From Blasia pusilla (taxonomy: Eukaryota; Marchantiophyta; Marchantiopsida; Blasiales): a DNA stretch of 64,000 bases. The notes beneath the pieces are model-generated. The model saw only the letters and a program-made list of their open reading frames with translations. It was not told where the DNA came from and searched no databases. Both the position numbers and the translations under genes were made by a program. Below, piece by piece: positions 1 to 7,967 of the stretch (position 1 is its first letter; each line of letters begins with the position of its first letter). The DNA lies in NCBI GenBank assembly GCA_050084515.1, contig CM114271.1, positions 45,570,001-45,634,000 of the forward strand. Direction: 5' to 3'.

Positions 1-34
1 GTATCGCGCTCCTTTATTTTTTGCTTCCGATGTT

Positions 35-715
35 ATGACGTTGGGGGGTACGCCCGCCGAGGCTTTTCGGCTGGCCTCCAGGCTATGTGAGCGTGGAGTT
101 GGAGTTCTTGCATCACGTTCAAAGATGATTGCAGAGGAGGTGATGGACCTGCCCTTGGAGCGGATGCTCGAGCCATCCACGTCAGATTCATGGCAGGCTG
201 CGGCTGCTAGGATGGCAGAGATGCCCGCTGAACCCGCGAAAGAGTGTGCCATGGCTTCTCCTGGTGTTGTGTTGCTAGATAACCAAGGAGAGGTCTTCCA
301 GTTGGTGAGTCCCGGAGGTAGAGCTTTTAGTCCGTAGCGCGTCTTGTTGGATTCAGAAGCGCAACCCCTAATGTTGGGGAAAGCGTCATTCAGAGGATTG
401 GGCTTGACGAGAGCCGATATGGAGCGTTGTCCATTCCGGATACAAACATCCTTGGGTGGAGTAAGTACCACACAATATATCACCCGAAAGGAGGTCGTGA
501 TGAGGATTCGCTCGGGACATCCTACAGATGAGTCCGTGGTGCGAGCCAAGGCGATAGTGACTGATGAAGAGACTCACGACGTCTTGGTTGATGGAGCAGT
601 GTTATACTCGATGGGGTTTGCCCTGGATTACTGGGAGGAGTCAGCGTCCGACAGACCAGGATGGCACTCAGGTGATGGGCGTCTTAGCTCATTACCCGTT
701 TGATTCACAAGTGCA
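35..715 (+). pseudogene. Gag-end and retroviral-type aspartic protease region of the Gypsy element
   Basis: Two open stretches (35-334 and 344-700) are separated by one TAG stop and read as one protein. The second begins with a VLLDSEAQPLMLGK segment, matching the pepsin-like protease active-site region of Gypsy elements (normally D-S/T-G followed by A). Here the glycine is replaced by glutamate (codon GAA at about 354-356), which would inactivate the enzyme. The later segment DVLVDGAVLYSMGFALDYWEE resembles the second half of such proteases. The first 100 residues have no recognisable domain and may be gag C-terminus. Family role: the protease would process the polyprotein. The protease assignment rests on motif resemblance. 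Confidence 0.6.
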
Positions 716-2030
716 GTGATCGAGCAACGGCCAGGAGAGGTGGCGACCTTAGCAGCATTTAGCAGTGCCATCACTTGGCCTAGTGATTTGATTGAGGGAC
801 ATGTCCATGCAGAGGATACTCCCATTCCTGAGATTTCTATGGAGAGGAGTGTTATGGTAGCCGCATCATTCCGCGGAGGAGAGGTATAATTGTGGGGCTC
901 GACTAAGGAGCTTCGATGATTGGCAGATGAGCAGGTGCAGACCGCGTGGAGCAAGGCGTTTGCACCGAAGCGTGATGGGTCTAAGAAACCCGAGGTTGCA
1001 GGGAGTGCTACAATGACACCCTTAGATACCACACCCATTGTGTGGTGTATCCCGGAGGAGGGTATTCGAGTGTTAGATCTATTTGGAGGGATTAGCACCT
1101 GGTTAGCTGCTGTTTTGCAGGCAGGAGTGCGAGTGCAGCACTACCTGTATGTGGAGAGTGATGATGTTGCAAGGTGCGTCTCACTACGATATGTGGCGCA
1201 GTTACACGTACGTTTTCCCGACTTCTTGTCTGCGTCCGCGGTACAGGGGTACCAGAGTTCCCTATCGAGGGATATTTTGTTGCTGGGGCATAGGACTTAG
1301 AGCGGGTAGTGACCATTGATTTGGTCATTGTCGGTTGGCCATGTCAAGGCCAATCGAGTGTTGGACGAGGCAACGGGTTGGCTGACACTCGGTCCAGGTT
1401 GTTTTGGGAGATGTTGAGGGTCTTACGACACTTGCAGGAGCACCAAACTTGTTCTCCAGCCTACATTTTGGAGAACGTGCCGATCTTAGGAGACTCTAGG
1501 TCACGGGTGGTGACGACTACTCATCAAGTGCATGCCTGGATCGGCCCAACAATGTTCTTGGATGCGGCGAGTGTAGGGTCTAGAGCCCATCGCCCGCGTC
1601 TATGATGGACCAACTTGGTGCCCCATGCGGTGTTACCGAGGGCGTATGCAAGAGTGGAGCACCCCTTCCATTTGTTAGTGGATTCCATTCTGGATCCAAG
1701 TCGTCGATCACAGGCAGTGAGGCACGATGATCAACCACCATTGACTGTGGTCAACAGGGTAGGCAGGCCGCGGGCAACCTTGCCCACATTTGTGAGTTTT
1801 CCCGCTTCTTATGCATACAAGGAGGCCAGTCCTGGCTTGGTTTAGGATGACCAGGTTCAGCGGTTGGTGGAGCCCAACACCAACGAGAGAGAGCGAGCAA
1901 TGGGATTTCCCACAAGAGTGAGGGCAGTACCGTAAGTGTCAGAGGCATCACGACGCCATGTCTTGGATCAGGCGATGGACTTGAACTGCTTGACATGGAT
2001 CCTCATCTTGGGAGTGGCTGAGCAGCGCCA
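716..2030 (+). pseudogene. DNMT3-like cytosine-C5 DNA methyltransferase domain carried by the Gypsy element
   Basis: Conserved C5-methyltransferase motifs occur in order. Motif I is VLDLFGGIST (about 1069-1098), binding S-adenosylmethionine. Motif IV is VGWPCQGQS with the catalytic Pro-Cys (about 1327-1353). Motif VI is ILENVP (about 1468-1485). Motif VIII is the DAASVGSRAHRPRL stretch before a stop and WTNL (about 1561-1614). Motifs IX/X are represented by ERERAMGF and a final HVLDQAMDLNCLTWIL (about 1885-2010). The motif VIII wording and the GRG after motif IV favour a DNMT3-type enzyme. Motif order is I to X, not permuted as in plant DRM proteins. A frameshift lies near 1205-1245 and at least six in-frame stops (near 889, 917, 1291, 1603, 1843, 1936) disable it; most are one transition from a sense codon. 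Known biology: such enzymes transfer a methyl group to carbon 5 of cytosine. Inference: the intact ancestor could methylate DNA. Confidence 0.87.
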
Positions 2031-2342
2031 TATGAGATCACAACGGTTGCATTGGTGAGCCCCATGCCTACCGAGACGGTGGAGGCAAAGGCTGGGGGCG
2101 AGACCCGAGGAGATCTACACACCAAGGGAGATTGGGAGAGACACCCTTGGACTTCTTGGGATGTTTTGCAAGTACGCCAGGAGATGATAGCCACAACATC
2201 GAGCGTAGTTCCGGGCACTACACATGGAGGAGATCAGACTTTGCAGTTGGCTGCAGGAGAGCGGCCGAGTGTTGTTGTTCGAGACGAGGTTGCACCATAG
2301 CAACCACCGATACCCGCGCCGGAGAGTCCCACCGTAGTCACG
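2031..2342 (+). other. Gypsy linker between methyltransferase and reverse transcriptase
   Basis: About 310 bases separate motif X of the methyltransferase from the first RT-like residues. All frames are short or broken and I recognise no domain. By position it should encode a linker in the original polyprotein. Confidence 0.4.
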
Positions 2343-2619
2343 ATGGAGACTTGGGAGCCAGATATGGGCCCTAAGTTGACAAGAGGAGAGCGGCGCCAGA
2401 TACATCAGTTCCTGAGGAGTTATAGGAGCTGCTTTGCATTTAGCATGGAGGATTTGGGTACGCTAAAGGGACCGAGGATCCGCATTGAGTTTTCGAGTGA
2501 TACGTTGATCTTCCGACGATCCTACAGGTACACTGATATGGAGAGGGCTCTGATTTAGAGTAGGAGCCAGGCTGAGTTTCAGAGGGTCATGGATAGGATC
2601 TTGGCTGGTTTGGATTTTG
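2343..2619 (+). pseudogene. Pre-RT segment and internally deleted reverse transcriptase (5' part)
   Basis: The frame reads through a typical Gypsy pre-RT segment (SCFAFSMEDLGTLKG, then FRRSYRYTDMERALI), a TAG stop at 2556-2558, and then directly AEFQRVMDRILAGLDF, the helix just before the YxDD palm strand. In intact Ty3/Gypsy RTs about 120-130 residues (fingers and first catalytic aspartate, LDL region) separate these points, so about 0.4 kb has been deleted. The frame is interrupted at 2619 by MULE copy 1 and resumes at 12366 with ARCYIDDIVVFS. Confidence 0.8.
2611..2619. repeat. 9-bp target-site duplication, left of MULE copy 1
   Basis: TGGATTTTG lies immediately left of the insertion and is repeated exactly at 12357-12365. 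Joining across one copy restores the RT reading frame (LAGLDF then ARCYIDD). Nine base pairs is the usual duplication length for Mutator-like elements. The last G is ambiguous because the element begins with G, so 8 bp cannot be excluded. Confidence 0.85.
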
Positions 2620-2720
2620 GGGGGCTGGTATTCTGGCAGGAGAGAGTAAGAGAGGAGAGGAAGAGAGGAAGAGAGGAGAGTCTCTCTTCAAAAAAAAGGG
2701 CCAAATCCGCCTCCTCTCTT
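2620..2720. repeat. Left terminal inverted repeat of MULE copy 1 (homopurine)
   Basis: The terminus is G-rich followed by a GAGAGGAAGAGAGG purine tract, then an A-run and a TCTCTTCAAAACTTTTTG segment. The right end, read as its reverse complement, gives the same modules (purine tract, A/T run, GAGAGG-AAACTTTTTG) in the same order, though imperfectly. Confidence 0.6.
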
Positions 2721-3290
2721 CAAAACTTTTTGACAGATTTGAAATTTTTGTTTGCTTTCAAATTCAGGAAATCTTTAGAAGAGAATAGGTAGTGGTCCAT
2801 ATTTGGCCCTAAAAAAACCTCCTTTTTCCTGGGGGCGAAAAAAAGTAGACATCATAAGACCACTACAAACGTTTTTCCATCACTCTCCATGTGAGCCTAA
2901 GTTTCTTAACATTACCTGTCTTGGTCTACAAAAAGCAGTGCTCATGGGTATTTTTGTTAGAGGACCACCCGGATGCCAACCTCTCTTTTTGCAAGGATTG
3001 TTGCCTGCATCATGGCCTCCCTTGAATTGCCCCATAACCAACTTTCTGTTGGTTCTGAATGGTGTCTGCTCAAGACCAACTTTGTGAAATGTGAACACAT
3101 GAGAGGATAATTGAACCAAAAGATTGTTAGCTGTCTGGAGTAAAGAGGAACTAATGTCCCTTCATTCAGATCGTAAAGCTGAGAGACCGAGAAGCTGCAC
3201 CCCTCCCAACCCGTAAAAAAGCTCACCATAAGAAAGGAAAGATTTTTAGAAGTGATTTTCTTCCACCCTGCACCCACAAAAATCTAACAG
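2721..3290. other. MULE subterminal region, no gene recognised
   Basis: Short open frames exist on both strands but none resembles a known protein and none stays aligned with copy 2 (54120-54600). The nucleotide sequence itself is well conserved between the copies, so it is an integral part of the element, probably subterminal non-coding DNA or the 3' flank of the - strand gene. Confidence 0.5.
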
Positions 3291-4390
3291 GTTGGGAATC
3301 CGAAATGGCAATCTGACAGGTAGTAGGAATCCTGCACATCTTAGACAAGAAAAGAAGCCTACAACTGGTTTGACGAATGTAGGGAACGAGCCAAAAGTTA
3401 AGAAGCCCGCCACAATGCGTCAGAAGTTGGTCATAGGGAAAGAGTCCGATCACTCAAGCAGCCAACCTGTCGGAATCCGACAACTTGCCTGGAAATGGTT
3501 AAAAAGTTGCAGTGGGCAAAAAGAAAAAAGTTGCAACCCATCGGAATCATACGGGTTGCAAAATTGTAATTCTGAGTAGCTAAAAGAACACAATCCACAA
3601 GTCCAAAAAAATATTCCAGCTAACTTTTACAAACACCATTATTGGTTGAAAAAATCTCGTCCTTTATTACCTCCGAAGGAACCTCGGAAATGTACATTTG
3701 ACCTAGTCTCCGATTTCTTCAGCCTCATCATCTACAAATTTACTCCTAACTCTCCTCGGTGACAGTACCAAAGGAATGTCCTGGGATACAAGTGGCTCCT
3801 CTAGCCGATTGTAGACAGGGATCGAAAATGTTGGCGAATTCGAGAGCCTTGGCCCCCCCTAGTTACGCCATAACGGTCCCATGTAACATGATTTGAGTCC
3901 CATCGCCTTCCTCGGCAGTATCCCTTGTACGCTCTGCAATATGACATCCATCCAGTATCAATATGTGCTCTGTCCTTGGTAATACTATTATGGAAATCGC
4001 CAGGTAGTAGGAATCCAACACGTCTGAGAGAAGAAAAGAAGCCTACGCCTGCCTTTACGAGTTGAGGGGAAGGTGCCAAGGGAAGAAGCCCGCCAGACTG
4101 CCTCTTAAGTTGGACCAATAGGGAAAGAGTCTGATCAGGCAACCTGTCGGAATCCGACAGGTTGCCTGGAAGTGGTAAAAAGCTGTTGTCGTCAAAAAGT
4201 GAAACTTGCAAGCAGGAGAAATCCAACGGTTTGCAAAATAGAAGTCCGCGGAGTTCATAGACGATCACATTCGAAAAGACAAAAAATGTTCAGCAAACTT
4301 TTGCAAGCACCACCATCGTTCGAAAAAATCATCTCCTTTATATCATCCGAAAAAAGCTCAGAACTGTACATTTGATCTATTCTATGAAAT
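3291..4390. repeat. Tandemly duplicated 3' region of the MULE - strand gene (two units about 0.67 kb apart)
   Basis: On the - strand, sequence 4390-3990 and sequence 3720-3300 are diverged copies of each other. Each begins just after a stop codon (GACGAAtga-like end versus GAAGAAATnGAC end), runs through a TCAAATGTACA stretch, includes a palindrome of the AACCTGTCGG/CCGACAGGTT type, and ends in TTCTTTTCTTnTCT then GGATTCCTACTACCTG. The same two units occur in MULE copy 2 (about 54600-55030 and 55320-55745), so the duplication predates the split of the copies. Confidence 0.65.
3712..4000 (-). pseudogene. Unrecognised last exon of a MULE - strand gene (copy 1)
   Basis: The frame contains DRAHIDTGW, CRAYKGYCRGRRWDSN and VTWDRYGV, then shifts at a C-run near 3855 and resumes with an acidic tail ending SKFVDDEAEEIGD before a stop near 3711. 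In copy 2 (55022-55342) the C-run is one base longer and the two halves stay in one frame. I do not recognise the family. The acidic C-terminus resembles the tail of the neighbouring methyltransferase-like exon (both end in a D/E-rich stretch), consistent with the duplicated 3' region. It may be an alternative or duplicated 3' end of the same gene. Confidence 0.4.
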
Positions 4391-4462
4391 CTTTTGCCTC
4401 ATCATCAAATAGCTCCCTACTCCAAACGCTGCAGTCAAGCTGGGTCCTTGAGTTCTTTGAAC

Positions 4463-5040
4463 TCACTCATCATCGTCCGAGAGCTCTTGCAAAATTACTT
4501 TCGCCCTTGCCCTCCCGATTTTCGGAATCGTTGGAAGTGACGATGGAGTCACTACCAATGGTGGGTCTGGAACCGGAGCTCTCGGCTTCGGTGGAGAGTT
4601 GTACGCCCCAACGAGCCTTTCATATTCTACCTTTGCCTCCTTGCAAAGGTCAAACAGTTCCTGCCTTCCCTCGAGGCAGAGAATGTTTCTGCCACTCTGC
4701 CAGGCGCCTTTGATACTTGCCCCTGAAAGTCCCACTAAGTCGAACACCAAGTCACCCGGCCTTGAGTAGAGCTCGATGAGCGTTTGCATCAGGGCTGGCG
4801 ACTTTTCCCTTCCTCCCAGAAGTGGGGTGCCGTCTTGCATGTAAATTCCCGGGGGGGAATTGTACAAACTATCTAAGCTGTACCCATCTGAGCATGGATC
4901 CACAGGATCTTGGATCTTGAACACCTGGAAATTGTGCTCAGGCCGAACGAAGCAGTAAACGTAGGTCCATCTGTAAAGAACCACGTTGGAAACAATGTCA
5001 GCAACTTGGCACAATGTGCAACACGTCACCAAAGAAGGCT
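4463..5040 (-). pseudogene. C-terminal exon of N4/N6 (beta-class) DNA methyltransferase-like protein, MULE copy 1
   Basis: This is an open frame of about 189 residues. Its centre reads EKSPALMQTLIELYSRPGDL, VFDLVGLSG and then a GRNILCLEG strand. This matches the C-terminal SAM-binding half of beta-class amino-methyltransferases, where lysine-proline, PGD(L/V)VLDPFxGSG and GRxxIGIE occur. Here DPFxGSG has become DLVGLSG, so SAM binding may be altered or lost. The protein ends with a proline-rich stretch and an acidic LQELSDDDE tail. It follows the 5538-7550 exon after an intron holding a palindrome array (donor near 5503, acceptor about 5000-5035 inferred). Other SAM-dependent folds remain possible; the pairing with the upstream DxPS motif supports a methyltransferase. 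Confidence 0.6.
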
Positions 5041-5077
5041 TGACCCTAGAGAACTTTTTTCAATTACTAACTTTGGA

Positions 5078-5430
5078 GCAACCTGTCGGAGTCCGACGGG
5101 TTGGTCATGGATGGGTTGGCTGGCCTAGAGCAGCCCATGCTCGGCTGAGAGCAACCCGTCGCTTTCTGACGGGTTGCAGCTTTCCGAAAACACAAGGAAA
5201 AACCAAAAGCAACTGTAACCCGTCTGGTTCCGACGGGTTGCAGGTACACCACGGTTTTCCCTGTGTTTCTAGGAAAGATGCAACCCGTCGGGTTCCGACG
5301 GGTTGCAGGTACACCATGGTTTTCCCTGTGTTTCTGGGAAAGATTCAACCCGTCGGAAACCGACGGGTTGCTCTTAGCCGAGCATGGGCTGCTCTAAGCC
5401 AGCAACCCATCGCCTTCCAACGGGTTGCTC
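5078..5430. repeat. Palindrome array in an intron of the MULE - strand gene (six units)
   Basis: Six 25-27-bp palindromes with arms near AACCCGTCGG and CCGACGGGTT begin at about 5078, 5151, 5214, 5280, 5344 and 5402, a spacing of roughly 58-73 bases. The centre varies (AGT, CTT, GGT, GTT, AAA) while the arms stay complementary. Spacers share a GGTACACCACGGTTTTCC sequence between units. The array falls between a GTAAG donor near 5503 and the start of the next coding exon. The same array is in copy 2 at about 56408-56725. Confidence 0.85.
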
Positions 5431-5514
5431 ACGGACAAAAACATCGAAGATATACTATCTGAAATTCACACGCATTGAGATTATACTAAAGAATTGAGCC
5501 TTACCCGAATCTGA

Positions 5515-7550
5515 CTCACCGCGGATCGGAGTGGGTACTAGTTTTTTATGATCCAAGATTGCGCCGTCCTCCTCTTTAGCGACCTCTTGACGCACAGGAG
5601 GTTGAAGAGCTCGTCCTCGCTCCCTCCAGTCAACACTAAGAAGCAGCCCCTGTCACTCAGATAGGCGTCTGCAAAGGAGAACAATAGCGCCATTTGGTCA
5701 TAAGAGAGCGGCACATTCCTCTCAGGTACCCCGTCCGACGGATTCTCGCCCCACAGTCGCAACCCCGAGGGCACATCAGCGATCAAGAGATCCACCGCAA
5801 CCTCTTTGATCACTCCATTCACCGTCCAGGAAGCATGCCCGTTTCGTTGGAGCTTCCGTCCCACCGTTGTCAATTTATCAATGGCTGGTGTCGACGCTTG
5901 AGAACTGAAGCTTTTCAGCTCATCCAGTAAAGGAGTGAACTGAAGGAGGACGCTTGTCCGGGTCGTTGTTTGTCTGTGTCTTCCCAAGGATGATGGACTG
6001 TATTCTCCTTGGGACAACCCTGGCACCCCTTGCTTCCGCTTCTCTCGAGTCTGTAGACGGCTTGTCGGGGTCTCTATGACCTCAGACTCTGGTGGGGTTT
6101 TTTCCGCCGAAGACCTAGTCCGACCCTCTCTCCCCGCTCACCCGGACGATTCTGCCTCTGGCCTTGAATCTTCAGCCTCTCTTTGGGAAGACTCGGCCTC
6201 GGAATTTTTCCCTCCCCCCGCCTTGCCTTTGAGACCCGCTGTGGATTTGTCTTTGGCTGTGCGGACCTTTGAAGCCAACTCAGTTGTCTCGTGGGCTTGC
6301 TCTTCCGCATCTCCTCCGAAGAAGTCTTCAAGCTGCACAAAATTGGGGATGTTGTCTTGTCCTGAGGCCACTGCATCATGAAGCACTCGTACATACTTAT
6401 TGGTGATGTCTTCAGAGTCGTTGAAGTCAATCCAAATGGGGCAATTCTCCACCTCCCAATCGGACATGTGCTGCCCCATCTCCATGTCGTACATGGAGAA
6501 TGTCTCTCCATCAGGCGGCGAAGCCCACAATTTCAAGGCTGCCGGTAATTTTCCCCAGGTACATGCATTCTTACAATGGACGAGGTACCTGAAGACCATC
6601 CGTTGGGCAGCTTTTACTCGAACTGAATCGGCCGTTTGCTCCTGTAGATCTCGCTTCTTCTTGCTTGATCCCGTTTGTTCCCCTCGATTTCTTCGTCAAG
6701 CTCTGTCTGAGGGAGGACGCAAACCTTGAACATTGTCTTGAATCCTGGGTTTTTGATTGGCTTGTCCCGGATGTCGTCGAGCCAAACCTCGAAATCTACA
6801 GAACTTTCCAGGTTTGCTTCATCCGGAATGGGCTCTAATCTTTTGAGCTCCGCTTGCAGACCGTCCAGCACGGACTTCCCCATAACCCGCAACGCGTCCC
6901 AGAACGACCATTCGCGTAGCCAGTGGGAGATCATTGGATCGGACACACCTAGAGGATGGTGTGCCACCCTCTTTTGGGCCTCTGTGCCCTCGAGACTGAT
7001 TTTCATCAGTTGGATCCTCCTAAACTCGCTTATGCCGGACAACGCAAACCGATGCACGCGATCCAGGGACACTTTCTCCCCAATCCGACCTTGCGGATCT
7101 TCATCCCTTTTCCGCTGGCGCTTGATAATCGCCTTCAACTCCTTGTAAAAATCCCGACCAAGTTCGGGGTTGAGAATGCTGATGTATCGCTACATCTTGC
7201 TCGCCGTGTATTTCGTTGATGCAAATATTGAAGCTTGGATGAATTTCTCACGCTTAGACCCAGATACTTTCTCCCTCCGCTCCAGCTCCAGTGCAGCGCT
7301 CTTCTTCGCGGCCTGTATCTTCGACCAGCAAAGGATGGTTACAGCTCCATCTTGGGAAATAAACTTATTTGCCCAAGTTTTCTTCTTTATCTGTGCACCC
7401 TTTGCAAGCATCTGATTTACTAGGGCGTCGCCCAAGAACCCCTTGTACTCTGCCGGTGCGTCGTAAGCACCTTCTTCACCCGATCGCAGTCCTCGATCCA
7501 CTGGTGGGTGACATTCCCCTCCGATACAATCTTGCACATCCAAACTCAAC
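5515..7550 (-). pseudogene. Central and catalytic-motif exon of the MULE methyltransferase-like gene, copy 1
   Basis: Four open stretches on the - strand (7549-7190, 7138-6614, 6599-6138, 6026-5538) form one long exon. A TAG stop at 7192-7190 separates the first two in the same frame (copy 2 has CAG there). A frameshift separates the second and third, and a TGA separates the last two. The C-terminal part reads VDLLIADVPSGLRLWGEN, then SYDQMALLFSFADAYLSDRG and CFLVLTGG. This matches the catalytic half of beta-class N4/N6 methyltransferases (DLIxxDPPY, then D/E-rich helix, then LxxxGxxxV), with DPPY replaced by DVPS. The N-terminal 400 residues (AKGAQIKKKTWANKFIS and following) are unrecognised, and a hydrophilic low-complexity linker lies around 6140-6330. 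Order motif IV then motif I fits beta-class enzymes. The altered motif suggests a non-catalytic DNA- or SAM-binding role, or a divergent enzyme. Confidence 0.6.
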
Positions 7551-7897
7551 CCGTCAGAAAATTTGTAAGTTACATGGGTTCCTGCAACCCGTCGGACTCT
7601 GACGGGTCGTCACAGCTCAAGGTCGGATTCTAGCAACGAGCTAAATGATGCAACCCGTCAGAGTCCGACGGATTGCATTCACATTTGTGAATGCCTGATT
7701 TCAACCCGTCGGACTTCGACGGGTTCCAACAAAATGAAGTGTGCTTTGCAACCCACGTCTCTGCTTCCCAAATCCGGTAACACATTGCAATGTGAATGAA
7801 TTGCATGCAACAGTGATCCATTGTGTCAGACAATGTCACCTACCGAACTTCATCTTGTTAGTAAAAATCTGTCAGGAGTATCTGTTTTCCTATTCAC
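7551..7897. promoter_or_regulatory. Divergent intergenic region of MULE copy 1 with palindromes, carrying a deletion
   Basis: Three palindromes of the AACCCGTCGG family lie at about 7583, 7651 and 7702, followed by about 140 bases of single-copy element sequence before the transposase promoter. In copy 2 the corresponding join is interrupted by about 2.6 kb (about 60330-62955) that includes coiled-coil and ParB-like exons. The last palindrome here ends GACGGGTTCC, matching the final unit of the distal array in copy 2, so copy 1 looks like the product of recombination between two palindrome arrays. Confidence 0.65.
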
Positions 7898-7904
7898 TAT
7901 AAAT
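7898..7904 (+). promoter_or_regulatory. TATA box of the MULE transposase gene (copy 1)
   Basis: TATAAAT stands 64 bases upstream of the ATG at 7968 and is followed by a CTCATTCT-rich leader. The motif and leader are conserved at 63130 in copy 2, which supports a real promoter. Confidence 0.55.
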
Positions 7905-7967
7905 TAAAAATTCTCATTCTGATTCTCTTTCTCATTCTCACCCTCCTCCCGTACGAAATTTTTGGGA

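Noticed and set aside
4055-4375. Small frames on both strands in the duplicated 3' region
   Set aside because: Not conserved in frame between the two units or the two MULE copies; nucleotide conservation is explained by the repeat.
5078-5430. CRISPR array
   Set aside because: Repeats are palindromes with variable centres and similar, partly repeated spacers in a plant genome; there are no cas genes, and the units sit inside a transposon intron.
5105-5460. Apparent open frames with repeated NPSxSDGL or TRRxPTGC peptides (also near 7630, 10031, 54750, 60294, 62353)
   Set aside because: They are read-through of the palindrome arrays in all frames and both strands; the peptide periodicity comes from the DNA repeat, and the regions lie in introns or intergenic DNA.
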